Of a stretch of 64,000 nucleotides of DNA, positions 28,688 to 37,247 are shown in pieces. The DNA is from JBCDHN01 sp964351855. Its GTDB lineage: Bacteria; Verrucomicrobiota; Verrucomicrobiia; Verrucomicrobiales; DEV007. The notes under the pieces were generated by a model. The model saw nothing but the letters and a program-made list of their open reading frames with translations, was not told where the DNA came from and searched no databases. Each line of letters starts with the position of its first letter. Position 1 is the stretch's first letter. The stretch spans positions 8,770 to 72,769 of the forward strand of contig CAYGQD010000008.1 of assembly GCA_964351855.1 (NCBI GenBank), given 5' to 3'. Position numbers and translations under genes: made by a program.

Positions 28688-30841
28688 ATGAAAGCTATCC
28701 TCGTTTCTACGCTCTGTTTCATCAGTTTAGGAACGCTCTTGGCAGGAACCGAGTCCCCCTCTGCCTCCATTGATCGGATCCTGGAAAAGTCATGGAAGGA
28801 GGCTGGGGTGGAGGGAAACCCCATGGCGGGCGACGAAGTCTTTCTCCGGCGGATCTATCTGGACGCCATCGGGCGCATCCCTACCTACGAAGAATCCAGC
28901 CGCTTCCTCGCCTCGGACGATCCCGATAAACGTGCTCAACTGATCGACGAACTGCTGGAGAGCGAAGGCTACGTCAATCACTTCTTCAATTTCTGGGCAG
29001 ACATCCTTCGCATTAACACCCAACAAGGGGGCGGCCAAAACATCACCCCTTACTACGTGGAGTTTGTCCGCGACGCGCTTGCCGAAAACATGCCTTATGA
29101 CCAGTTCGTCAGGAGTTTGATCACGGCAGAAGGCCAGGCTTGGGACAATGGAGCCATCGGCTACACGTATCGGGACCGCGGCATGCCGTTGGATCACATG
29201 GCCAATACCGTCCGGATTTTCCTGGGCACTCGGATGGAGTGTGCTCAGTGCCACAATCACCCGTTCGATAAATGGACTCAGATGGATTTCTTCCACATGG
29301 CCGCCTTCAGCTACGGCATGGACGCCAATGGGCGCGGCTATCAGAAAGAACTCCAAGAGGCCCAGCGCTCCATCCAGCGCATGGAAATGGACCGCAAGGA
29401 AAAGCAAAACCTGCAGCGCGCGTTTCAGGAAGTGACTCGTCCCATCCGGAACAATAACATGGTGGCCTACGATCCCAATCGCCTTCCTCAATTGCCCCAC
29501 GATTACCAATACGACGACGCCGAACCCAAGCAAAAAATTGAGCCTGCGGCGATGTTCGGAACCCCCATCACGGTGGAAAGCCCTGGAGCGCGTGTCGATT
29601 CCTACGCACAGTGGATGACGTCACCCGAAAACCCGCGCTTCACGACGGTGATCGCGAACCGGCTCTGGAAAGAAGCGATGGGAATCGGATTGATCGAACC
29701 AGTTGATGAAATCATGGATTCCACCGTCCCCTCAAATGTGGAACTCATGAACTTCCTGGAGGATCACCTGATCGAACGTGGCTACGACATGAAGGCGTTT
29801 CTCCGGGCCATCTACCATTCCAAGGCCTACCAACGGGAGGCCCAAACGAAGGAAGTCATGTTGGGAGAGAAATTTCACTTCACGGGTCCCATCCTCCGGA
29901 GAATGACCGCTGAGCAAATCTGGGATTCGGTCGTGTCTCTGGTCAATCCGCTTCCGGATTCCAGCGACTGGAAAAGGGCTCAAGAATTTGAGCTGCGTCT
30001 CGCCCATCAGCAAACCATGAGTGAAGTGATCGGCGGCTACAACCCGGAGGACATGCTGAAGTTCGCGAAAAAAATTGCCAACTATCAAACAGAGCTCAAT
30101 CAGAAGCGGGATCAAATTACCAAAGAGCTGACCCAGGCTCGCAAGGACAAAGATCAAGAGAAGGTTAAAGAACTCTCCCGCGAGTCCAATCGCCTCCAGA
30201 CTCAGCTTCGCCAGAAAGTGCACGAAATGGTCTATGAACCAGCGCTGAGAAAAGCGGATTTTAAACTGGTTTCCCTGACGATGCCAGATGGGAAAGATCA
30301 AGAGATGAATCCGTCCAAAGTCTTTGACTCCAACGGTCGGGCGACGAACGAGCTGCGCAAGCTCCAGACCGAAATCGAAACGGCAATGTTCGAAGCGGAA
30401 ATGAACGAGCTGGGCATCACAGAAAGTTCCGATCAGCGCAATTATCTCAGCTTTCGTCGCAATTCCAGCCGGATGCTTCGAGCCGCCCACATCAGCTCCC
30501 CGGCTCCCAATGGCCATTTTTTGCGCGAATTTGGCCAGAGTGATCGCGAAACGATCGAGAACGCCAACGACGAAGCATCTGTTCCCCAAGCTCTCCACTT
30601 GCTCAATGGCAGCACGTTCCCCCAAATTTCCGGCAGTAATTCCGTGCTCTATCGCAATGTGAGTTCCAAGGAATCAATCGACGAAAAACTGGATGTCATC
30701 TTCCGCAGTTTGCTGAGTCGCTCTCCGACTCCAGAGGAATTGAATCTCCTCCGTTCCGCCAGTGAGGCGCGGGGTGACGACATCTATCGCGATACCGTCT
30801 TTGCCCTCCTCAATTCGCAAGAGTTTCTCTTTGTTCAATAA
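28688..30841 (+). CDS. Secreted DUF1549/DUF1553 protein of the PVC group
   Basis: 717 residues from the ATG at 28688, where a signal peptide begins (MKAILVSTLCFISLGTLLAG); the frame is open to 28604 but that extension is charged and lacks this signal. The N-terminal DUF1549 domain has DEVFLRRIYLDAIGRIPT near 40 and the heme-like CAQCHNHPFDKW near 178-189. The C-terminal DUF1553 domain has NRLWKEAMGIGLIEPVDE near 330 and ends in LLNSQEFLFVQ. A charged coiled-coil (about 455-515) lies between. These proteins usually pair with a DUF1501 protein, as here 22 bases downstream. Function is unknown, often linked to polysaccharide breakdown in Planctomycetes and Verrucomicrobia. Confidence 0.88.
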   Translation: MKAILVSTLCFISLGTLLAGTESPSASIDRILEKSWKEAGVEGNPMAGDEVFLRRIYLDAIGRIPTYEESSRFLASDDPDKRAQLIDELLESEGYVNHFFNFWADILRINTQQGGGQNITPYYVEFVRDALAENMPYDQFVRSLITAEGQAWDNGAIGYTYRDRGMPLDHMANTVRIFLGTRMECAQCHNHPFDKWTQMDFFHMAAFSYGMDANGRGYQKELQEAQRSIQRMEMDRKEKQNLQRAFQEVTRPIRNNNMVAYDPNRLPQLPHDYQYDDAEPKQKIEPAAMFGTPITVESPGARVDSYAQWMTSPENPRFTTVIANRLWKEAMGIGLIEPVDEIMDSTVPSNVELMNFLEDHLIERGYDMKAFLRAIYHSKAYQREAQTKEVMLGEKFHFTGPILRRMTAEQIWDSVVSLVNPLPDSSDWKRAQEFELRLAHQQTMSEVIGGYNPEDMLKFAKKIANYQTELNQKRDQITKELTQARKDKDQEKVKELSRESNRLQTQLRQKVHEMVYEPALRKADFKLVSLTMPDGKDQEMNPSKVFDSNGRATNELRKLQTEIETAMFEAEMNELGITESSDQRNYLSFRRNSSRMLRAAHISSPAPNGHFLREFGQSDRETIENANDEASVPQALHLLNGSTFPQISGSNSVLYRNVSSKESIDEKLDVIFRSLLSRSPTPEELNLLRSASEARGDDIYRDTVFALLNSQEFLFVQ

Positions 30842-30863
30842 CCCAATCCATTCTGACCGTTCG

Positions 30864-32153
30864 ATGAAAAACCTTCTGAATCAATCATCCGAGCAAACTC
30901 GGAGACGTTTCGTGACCAACGCGGCGAGCACCTTCCTCGGAGTAGGACTCACTCCGATGTTCAGTAGCCGGGTCATGGGAGCCGGCGAAAACGCCAGCCA
31001 GCTTCACCAGATTCAAACAGCGAAGCGTGTGATCTACCTTTACATGAATGGAGGGATGACCCATCTGGATACCTTCGACCTCAAGCAGGGCCACGAAAAC
31101 CAGGGGCCGGTCAAAGCGATCGATACGACGGGCGACTACCAAATCTCCGAGTATTTGCCCAACTTGGCCAAGCACGGCGATAAGATGGCGGTCATCAACT
31201 CGATGATGTCGAAGACCGGTGCCCACCAGCAGGGAAATTACCTCGCCCACACCTCTTATGAGATGCGCGGCACCATCAAGCACCCAGCCATGGGTTCCTG
31301 GTTGCTCACCTTTCAGGATCGCCTCAACCCTACCCTTCCCGGGAATGTCGTGATCGGCGGGGGCAGTCGTCACCCCGGCGCTGGATTTTTCCCGGCCAAG
31401 GTCGGGCCGCTGATGATCGGAGCACCGGATCGTGGACTTCAAAACGTGAAAGCGAAAATGGAGCAAGACGACTTTGAGTTCCGAGTGGGCTTGAGCAAGC
31501 AACTCGGCCAACAGTTCGCGTCCCGTTATGATTACAAAGCCGTCAACAGCTACAGTGAGATGTATGACGACGCCATGAAGCTGATGAAGAGCGAAGACCT
31601 TGAAGCGTTTGATCTTTCGAACGAGCCGGAATCCGTTCGCAAAATGTATGGCGAAGACAACTTCGGCAAAGGCTGCCTCCTGGCGCGTCGATTAGTCGAA
31701 AACGACGTTCGCTTTGTCGAAGTCAGCCTCGGCGGCTGGGATACCCACCAAAGCAACTTCAATCGCGTTCCCGAGCGCTGCGAAATTCTCGATCGCGGCA
31801 TGTCAGCATTGATCAGTGACTTGGAGTTGCGCGGCTTGCTCGACGATACGCTCATCGTTTTGGCCACGGAATTCGGTCGCACGCCTCGCATCAATCAGAA
31901 CGTCGGTCGTGACCACTACCCGAAAGCGTTTTCTGCGGTCTTGGCGGGCGGCGGAATCGTCGGAGGCCAGAAATTCGGAAAATCGGACGAAGGGGGTGAG
32001 ACGGTGGTTGAAGACGCCGTCGAACATGCCGACCTCAACGCCACAATCGCCTACGGCCTCGGCATTCCTCTGAATCACGTGCTTTACAGTCCCAGCAAGC
32101 GGCCCTTCACGGTCTCCCAAAACGGTAAACCGATTACGAAGCTGTTTACCTAG
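30864..32153 (+). CDS. DUF1501 secreted protein
   Basis: 429 residues from the ATG at 30864 (the open extension to 30762 lies inside the previous gene). The N-terminus carries RRRFVTNAASTFLGVG, a twin-arginine-like export signal. The body has the DUF1501 features, related to alkaline-phosphatase-fold proteins: IYLYMNGGMTHLDTFD near 54, RLVENDVRFVEVSLGGWDTH near 280, LATEFGRTPRIN near 330. It forms a pair with the preceding DUF1549/1553 gene. No enzymatic activity is proven for the family. A strong terminator follows. Confidence 0.9.
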   Translation: MKNLLNQSSEQTRRRFVTNAASTFLGVGLTPMFSSRVMGAGENASQLHQIQTAKRVIYLYMNGGMTHLDTFDLKQGHENQGPVKAIDTTGDYQISEYLPNLAKHGDKMAVINSMMSKTGAHQQGNYLAHTSYEMRGTIKHPAMGSWLLTFQDRLNPTLPGNVVIGGGSRHPGAGFFPAKVGPLMIGAPDRGLQNVKAKMEQDDFEFRVGLSKQLGQQFASRYDYKAVNSYSEMYDDAMKLMKSEDLEAFDLSNEPESVRKMYGEDNFGKGCLLARRLVENDVRFVEVSLGGWDTHQSNFNRVPERCEILDRGMSALISDLELRGLLDDTLIVLATEFGRTPRINQNVGRDHYPKAFSAVLAGGGIVGGQKFGKSDEGGETVVEDAVEHADLNATIAYGLGIPLNHVLYSPSKRPFTVSQNGKPITKLFT

Positions 32154-32173
32154 GTTTCAAAACGCATTTTAAA

Positions 32174-32206
32174 CCCCAACGTTAAAAAAACCCCAACGTT
32201 AAAAAA
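32174..32206. repeat. Two tandem copies of a 17-bp unit
   Basis: CCCCAACGTTAAAAAA occurs at 32174-32189 and again at 32191-32206, followed by a partial third CCCC. It lies between the DUF1501 stop and its terminator. It is followed by a small CCTACC-TC-GGTAGG stem (32213-32226). No function is evident. Confidence 0.8.
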
Positions 32207-32226
32207 CCCCATCCTACCTCGGTAGG

Positions 32227-32261
32227 GCGCCTCTGAGTTCGGCTCAGGGGCGCTTTTTTTT
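32227..32261 (+). terminator. Rho-independent terminator after the DUF1501 gene
   Basis: An 11-base-pair stem GCGCCTCTGAG / CTCAGGGGCGC (one G-T pair) around a TTCGG loop, followed by eight T at 32254-32261. It separates the DUF1549-DUF1501 pair from sucC. Confidence 0.93.
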
Positions 32262-32364
32262 GCTCAGTCCCAAGGAACCGAAATCCGATCCGGAGATCTC
32301 TGATTCCCTTCTTGACGTAAGATTAGCCCTCCTTATGGTTCGCTTTCTTCCCTTACCCTAACCG

Positions 32365-33549
32365 ATGAACATTCACGAATACCAAGCCAAAGAGCTTTTC
32401 GACCAATTTAACGTCGCCAGTCCTCGCGGAAAAGTTGCCAGCACGGCGGAAGAAGCTCGCAAAGCGGCCGAAGAATTGGGGGGAGACGGTCTTGTCGTGA
32501 AGGCTCAAGTCCACGCAGGCGGACGCGGGAAAGGCACCTTCAAAAACGGGTTTCAAGGGGGTGTTCACCTTTGCTCTTCCCCTGCCGATGTGGAGGAAAA
32601 AGCTTCCCAGATGCTCGGCCAGGTTTTGGTTACTCATCAGACTGGGGAAGAAGGAAAACTCGTCCGCAAAGTCCTTGTGGCTGACTCCGTTGATATCGCC
32701 AATGAGCTGTATTTCGCCATTCTGATGGATCGGGAATCAGAAGGTCCAGTCATCATCGCCAGCGAAGAAGGTGGCGTAAACATCGAGGAAGTCGCGGAAA
32801 CCACCCCCGAGAAAATCCTTCGGGAACCCGTCCATCCCTTGCTTGGATTGCAGCCTTATCAAACGCGGAAGCTAGCTGCCTTCCTGGGATTGAAAGGCGA
32901 CCAGGCCAAGGCCGCCGGGAAGCTCTTTGTTGCGCTCTACACCCTCTTCATCGAACGCGATTGCTCACTCGTGGAGGTTAATCCTCTCGTGGTGACGACA
33001 GACGGTCAGGTATTGGCTCTCGATGCCAAATTCAATTTTGATGATAACGCACTCTATCGCCACCCTGACATCGCCGCGATGCGCGATCCCGAAGAAGAAG
33101 ATCCCCGCGAAGTTGCAGCTTCCGAGTTTGATCTTAATTACATCGGTTTAGACGGAAACATCGCTTGCTTGGTGAATGGAGCCGGATTGGCAATGGCCAC
33201 GATGGACATCATCAAACACTACGGTGGAGAGCCGGCCAACTTCCTCGACGTAGGTGGTGGCGCGACCCAAGAGCAGGTCCGCAACGCTTTCAAAATCATT
33301 TTGAGCGATCCGAACGTGAAAGGTCTTCTCGTCAACATCTTCGGTGGGATCATGGACTGCGATGTGATCGCGAAAGGCATCGTTGCCGCCTGTGAAGAAG
33401 TCGATTTGAGCCTTCCTCTAGTCGTTCGTCTGGAAGGAAATAACGTCGCTGCCGGCAAAGCGACCCTGGCCGCTTCAAACGTGAAATTGATTACGGGAGA
33501 TGATTTGGCCGATGCTGCCGAGAAGGTGGTGAAAGCGATTGCCGCCTAA
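32365..33549 (+). CDS. sucC: Succinyl-CoA synthetase beta subunit
   Basis: Forms succinyl-CoA from succinate and CoA, or the reverse with substrate-level phosphorylation, together with SucD. The 394 residues begin MNIHEYQAKELF and contain the ATP-grasp features VVKAQVHAGGRGKG (about 46-59), EVNPLVVT, and the C-terminal GGGATQEQV and NIFGGIMDCDVIAKG segments. Length and order are standard. Unusually sucD does not follow directly: a pterin-synthase-like gene and a small ORF lie between them. Confidence 0.96.
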   Translation: MNIHEYQAKELFDQFNVASPRGKVASTAEEARKAAEELGGDGLVVKAQVHAGGRGKGTFKNGFQGGVHLCSSPADVEEKASQMLGQVLVTHQTGEEGKLVRKVLVADSVDIANELYFAILMDRESEGPVIIASEEGGVNIEEVAETTPEKILREPVHPLLGLQPYQTRKLAAFLGLKGDQAKAAGKLFVALYTLFIERDCSLVEVNPLVVTTDGQVLALDAKFNFDDNALYRHPDIAAMRDPEEEDPREVAASEFDLNYIGLDGNIACLVNGAGLAMATMDIIKHYGGEPANFLDVGGGATQEQVRNAFKIILSDPNVKGLLVNIFGGIMDCDVIAKGIVAACEEVDLSLPLVVRLEGNNVAAGKATLAASNVKLITGDDLADAAEKVVKAIAA

Positions 33550-33569
33550 ACAGCTGGACGTTTGGAAGG

Positions 33570-34118
33570 ATGAGCGACGACCATCACGACTTTGTCTTGA
33601 AATTCGACCGGCGCTACAGCATGGCGCACCGGTTGAACTCTGGTGCCGCTCCCAATTGCCAAGTTCCTCATGGTCATGACGAGGTGGTCTGCGTCGAGAT
33701 CGTTGATAAAGCGAATCGAGGGCTCAATCAGGATACCAACATGCTGGTGGAGTTTTCCCAAGTGAAAGGAAGATGGTTCGAGTGGGTGGATCGCAAACTC
33801 GACCACAGTTTCCATCTCGGAGCCAAGGATCCGCTCATCGCCTATTTCCAGGACAACGAACCGCATCTTCTCGCCCGAATCTTGGTGACCCCGGGAGATC
33901 CGACGACTGAGATTCGAGCGGCTTGTTTCGCGGCGAAGCTGAAGGCGTTTCTCGGTCAGGAAAATCCCGACTATCGCTGCCGGAAACTACGAATTCAGGA
34001 AACACCGACGAACGCCGTCGAGTTTTTCCCCGGGAATCGTCCTGCGGTCGCCTCAGGGACGGATTTCTGGTGGAATCGCCCTGATTTGACCATCAACGAC
34101 TTGGAGGTCCCCGCCTGA
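33570..34118 (+). CDS. 6-pyruvoyltetrahydropterin / 6-carboxytetrahydropterin synthase-like protein
   Basis: 182 residues of the PTPS/QueD family. Zinc ligands are His20 (in SMAHRL), His34 and His36 (in PHGHDE); the catalytic Cys is Cys30, four residues before His34; a downstream LDHSFHL supplies the Asp-His pair. QueD makes 6-carboxytetrahydropterin for queuosine and other deazapurines; other members make different pterins. At 182 residues it is about 60 longer than E. coli QueD, with extra sequence mainly at the C-terminus (after EFFPGN), so the substrate is uncertain. No other queuosine gene is nearby. It lies 20 bases after sucC, inside what is otherwise the sucCD operon. Confidence 0.85.
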   Translation: MSDDHHDFVLKFDRRYSMAHRLNSGAAPNCQVPHGHDEVVCVEIVDKANRGLNQDTNMLVEFSQVKGRWFEWVDRKLDHSFHLGAKDPLIAYFQDNEPHLLARILVTPGDPTTEIRAACFAAKLKAFLGQENPDYRCRKLRIQETPTNAVEFFPGNRPAVASGTDFWWNRPDLTINDLEVPA

Positions 34119-34121
34119 CTT

Positions 34122-34271
34122 ATGTCCCGAACCTTCAACATTGATCGCAGAAAATTCCGCAGGCTCGATCCCATCATGCCTTTTGGCCACTTTCCTGACT
34201 ATCGTTTATCCGTGACCGTAAATCCGGGCGGCATTATCCAGCATCCCCATCATCCAGACTTTTCCTTCTAA
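34122..34271 (+). CDS. Possible small protein between the pterin-synthase gene and sucD
   Basis: A 49-codon frame starting 3 bases after the pterin-synthase stop and ending 5 bases before sucD, so it fits the operon spacing exactly. The product is basic at its N-terminus (NIDRRKFRRLD) and rich in Pro, Gly and His at its end (GGIIQHPHHPDFSF). I do not recognise it. The exact fit into the gap is the main support; it could also be a spacer that is open by chance. Confidence 0.45.
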   Translation: MSRTFNIDRRKFRRLDPIMPFGHFPDYRLSVTVNPGGIIQHPHHPDFSF

Positions 34272-34276
34272 TTATC

Positions 34277-35170
34277 ATGGCCATCCTCGTCGACGAAAAC
34301 ACGAAAATCCTCATTCAGGGCATCACCGGCTCGTTTGGAGGGAAACATGCACAGCTCAGCCTGGACTACGGCACCCAAGTCGCCGCTGGAGTCACTCCCG
34401 GTAAAGGCGGCCAAGTATTTGGCGGTTCCGTTCCCATTTTCGATACCGTTGATGAAGCGGTCAAAGAAACCGGTGCTACCGTATCCGCCATTTTCGTTCC
34501 ACCACCATTCGCGGGCGACGCCATTCTCGAAGGTGTGGGAGCGGGCCTCGATCTCGTTGTCTGCATCACGGAAGGCATTCCCGTGATGGACATGATGAGG
34601 GTGAAGGCCGCGATGAAGGGTTCAAAGACCCGACTGATTGGGCCGAACTGTCCGGGCATCGTCACTCCTGGTCGCGGAGAGAACTCCCACGGCGGTTGTC
34701 GCATCGGCATTGCCCCCGGCTATATTCACAAACGCGGCAACGTCGGCATCGTTTCTCGTTCAGGAACACTGACTTATGAAGCTGTTTGGCAAGTTTCCAA
34801 TCTGGGAATGGGTCAAAGCACCTGCGTCGGGATCGGTGGAGATCCGATCAATGGAACGTCTCATTTGGACGTGGTAAAAATGTTCAATGACGATCCGGAG
34901 ACGGAATCGATTATCATGATCGGTGAAATCGGCGGTGACCGTGAAGAAGAAGCGGCCGCCTGGATTAAGGATCATTGCAAAAAGCCGGTCGCAGGTTTCA
35001 TCGCCGGAGCCACCGCACCTCCCGGACGAAGAATGGGACACGCCGGAGCGATCATTTCAGGTGGAAAAGGCACTGCCGAGGCCAAAATTGAGGCCTTTGA
35101 AGATGCCGGGATTTCCGTCGCCAAAACGCCATCCGAAATGGGAGCAGCCTTGAAACGCGCCCTGGGATAA
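34277..35170 (+). CDS. sucD: Succinyl-CoA synthetase alpha subunit
   Basis: Partner of SucC; carries the CoA-binding domain and the phosphohistidine. In 297 residues: GITGSFGG (about 14-21) of the CoA-binding Rossmann fold, GPNCPGIVTPG near 123, SRSGTLTYE near 158, and the active-site GHAGAIISGGKGTA near 257-270 whose His is phosphorylated. Length is typical. Citrate synthase follows after 100 bases. Confidence 0.96.
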   Translation: MAILVDENTKILIQGITGSFGGKHAQLSLDYGTQVAAGVTPGKGGQVFGGSVPIFDTVDEAVKETGATVSAIFVPPPFAGDAILEGVGAGLDLVVCITEGIPVMDMMRVKAAMKGSKTRLIGPNCPGIVTPGRGENSHGGCRIGIAPGYIHKRGNVGIVSRSGTLTYEAVWQVSNLGMGQSTCVGIGGDPINGTSHLDVVKMFNDDPETESIIMIGEIGGDREEEAAAWIKDHCKKPVAGFIAGATAPPGRRMGHAGAIISGGKGTAEAKIEAFEDAGISVAKTPSEMGAALKRALG

Positions 35171-35270
35171 TCAGACATTTCCGCTCGACAAGAAAGTGGA
35201 CGGACCGCGTTTCCGCTCTACATTTGAAACTCTTTTTCCCAATCTATCACCCCCAATTCGCCAAGCTACC

Positions 35271-36401
35271 ATGTCAGACCCTGTAATCGCCCGAGGACTA
35301 GAAGGAATCATCGCCAACGAATCCAAACTGAGCGATGTGCAGGGGAAGGAAGGAAAACTCTATTATCTCGGCTATGAGATCGACGATTTGGTGGAGAATA
35401 CGTCCTTTGAAGAAGTTCTCTATCTTCTCCATTGTGGAAAGCTTCCGAACCGCAGTGAACTTCATGCGCTAAACACTAAGCTACGGGAGCAACGAAGCCT
35501 GCCGAAAGGGGTGATCGAGTTTCTTCGCAATGCGCCAAAAGACGCCGGCCCGATGGACGTTATCCGCACCGGTGTTTCCATGCTGGGGCTTTATGACACC
35601 AGGGGCGATGATCAGAACCGTGATCTGAACGAAGAGCGTGGTCTCAGCATCATCGCCAAGATCCCTCTCATCATCGGAATGTATCATCGCTTTCGGCAAG
35701 GACTGGAAATTCCTCCGATCCGCAAAGATCTCCGCGAAGCAGCTCACTTTCTCTATCTCATCAACGGCGAAGAGCCAACCGAGTCGATGGCAAAGACGCT
35801 GGACGTCGCCTACATTCTTCATGCCGACCACGGGATGAACGCTTCCACGTTCAGCGCTCGCGTCACCATCGCGACCCTGAGCGACATGTATTCGGCCATT
35901 ACGTCGGCCATTGGCACCTTGAAGGGACCTCTTCATGGCGGTGCCAACGAAGGCGTCATCCACATGCTTCAGGAAATTGGCAGCCTCGATAAGGTCGATG
36001 CATGGGTGGATGAACGATTGGCCAATAGAGAGAAGATCATGGGAATTGGTCACCGCGTTTACAAGGTGCTCGATCCCCGCGCTCCCTACCTTCGCAAAAT
36101 GGCCATGAAAATGACGGCCGATCTCGGTGAAACCAAGTGGATTGAGATGTCTGAGCGGATTGCTCAGATCATGCTGGAGAAGAAAGGCCTGAACGCCAAC
36201 GTCGATTTCTATTCCGCGACCGTCTACTACTCGCTCGGAATCCCGACCGACTTATTCACCCCAATTTTCGCGATTTCCCGAGCAGCGGGATGGACTGCCC
36301 AAGTTTTGGAGCAGTTGGACGACAATCGACTCTACCGTCCCCTGACCCTTTATTCTGGCGGACACGACGCCAAGGTCGTTCCGATTGGCGATCGGCCTTA
36401 A
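35271..36401 (+). CDS. gltA: Citrate synthase
   Basis: Condenses acetyl-CoA and oxaloacetate, the entry step of the TCA cycle. The ATG at 35271 gives 376 residues; an open frame to a GTG at 35196 adds 25 residues unlike the family. Conserved parts are ESKLSDVQGKEGKLYYLGYEI, the LHGGANEGV active-site loop (about 220-228) and MGIGHRVYKVLDPRAP with the catalytic His. This is the shorter, CitZ-like form (about 370 residues). 2-methylcitrate synthase activity cannot be excluded by eye, but the place next to sucD supports citrate synthase. Confidence 0.93.
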   Translation: MSDPVIARGLEGIIANESKLSDVQGKEGKLYYLGYEIDDLVENTSFEEVLYLLHCGKLPNRSELHALNTKLREQRSLPKGVIEFLRNAPKDAGPMDVIRTGVSMLGLYDTRGDDQNRDLNEERGLSIIAKIPLIIGMYHRFRQGLEIPPIRKDLREAAHFLYLINGEEPTESMAKTLDVAYILHADHGMNASTFSARVTIATLSDMYSAITSAIGTLKGPLHGGANEGVIHMLQEIGSLDKVDAWVDERLANREKIMGIGHRVYKVLDPRAPYLRKMAMKMTADLGETKWIEMSERIAQIMLEKKGLNANVDFYSATVYYSLGIPTDLFTPIFAISRAAGWTAQVLEQLDDNRLYRPLTLYSGGHDAKVVPIGDRP

Positions 36402-36451
36402 GGGTCGAAAAAGCCGAAGAAGCGTTGATCCAGTTTCGAAACTGGCGGACT

Positions 36452-36511
36452 GAAACACCTGGGCTTAGCGAGAAACACCTGGGCTTAAAGAGAAACACCT
36501 GGGCTAAACGA
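36452..36511. repeat. Three tandem 20-bp repeats downstream of citrate synthase
   Basis: GAAACACCTGGGCT plus a variable TTAGCGA/TTAAAGA/AAACGA tail is repeated three times at 36452-36471, 36472-36491 and 36492-36511 with no spacer. A 14-base perfect palindrome CAGTTTCGAAACTG (36431-36444) lies just upstream. All lie between the stop codons of two convergent genes, so the region may shape transcript ends or bind a protein. There is no T-rich tail, hence no classical terminator. Confidence 0.9.
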
Positions 36512-36545
36512 CTTGCGCTGGGGCGCAAAGCAAAGTTGGCCGCGA

Positions 36546-37145
36546 CTAAATGACGGCCGCGTCGTCGCTATTGAAGTCGTTGGCGAGTTGCTCCAACTTT
36601 CCGAGCTGCACTTCGGGAATCCGATCAATCTCGATTCGCTCACCTGAACGCAACAATATGCTGAAAACGCCAAGGTGTTCTCCGAGTTTTCGGCGGGCAG
36701 TCGCAATGTGGATGTCCGTCCAGTAGTAAACATCGAAGTCGAGCTTCCCGTTCAGCTTCTGGTGAGCAACACAGAGACGCTGATCCGTTGCGGTGACGAC
36801 TGCTGGTCCCTTCAGCCGAATCGCGGGCTTATCCTGGACCGCAATGTAGTAAATTTCCTCCCCTTCGGCGGTGAAGTCCGATAGCTGGGCGAAGACTTGA
36901 GCAACGAGCGCCTTATCTTGACCATCATCCTCAAAATTGGCGATGGCCTGATGCAGGTCGAAGACTTCTCCCAGTGGTTTCCAATCGCCCAGTGCTTCGT
37001 AGTAAACCAAATCCGATGCCAAAACATCACCGTCATTCAGCAACTGAACGATCTGGTTTTGACTGTAAGGGCCGATAGGATCTTCCTCGCCGGTTCGAAG
37101 GATCGAGAAAATTTGATACTCCGGCAATTCCGCTGTGGTAGTCAT
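36546..37145 (-). CDS. GYF_2 domain plus PH-like domain protein
   Basis: 199 residues from the ATG at 37145; an open extension to 37205 adds 20 residues that look non-coding. Residues about 8-60 form a GYF_2-type domain: EDPIGPYSQNQIVQLLNDGDV...DWKPLGEV, found in many PVC membrane and cytoplasmic proteins. Residues about 90-190 look like a bacterial PH domain (EEIYYIAVQDKPAIRLKGPAVVTATDQRL...YYWTDI). No catalytic motif or membrane segment. Probably a protein-interaction module; convergent with the citrate synthase gene. Confidence 0.75.
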   Translation of the reverse strand: MTTTAELPEYQIFSILRTGEEDPIGPYSQNQIVQLLNDGDVLASDLVYYEALGDWKPLGEVFDLHQAIANFEDDGQDKALVAQVFAQLSDFTAEGEEIYYIAVQDKPAIRLKGPAVVTATDQRLCVAHQKLNGKLDFDVYYWTDIHIATARRKLGEHLGVFSILLRSGERIEIDRIPEVQLGKLEQLANDFNSDDAAVI

Positions 37146-37247
37146 TTGCTTCGTTTCAATTAGAGTGTCAGGACGCCCATGCGTTCGATCTGGGATTATC
37201 TTCAATGATCCTCAAACCCTTGCAACCGAAGCAAGTTTTCACTTCGA

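Noticed and set aside
36452..36511. Possible CRISPR array
   Set aside because: Three repeats of 20 bp are directly abutting with no spacers, and no cas gene is in the window.
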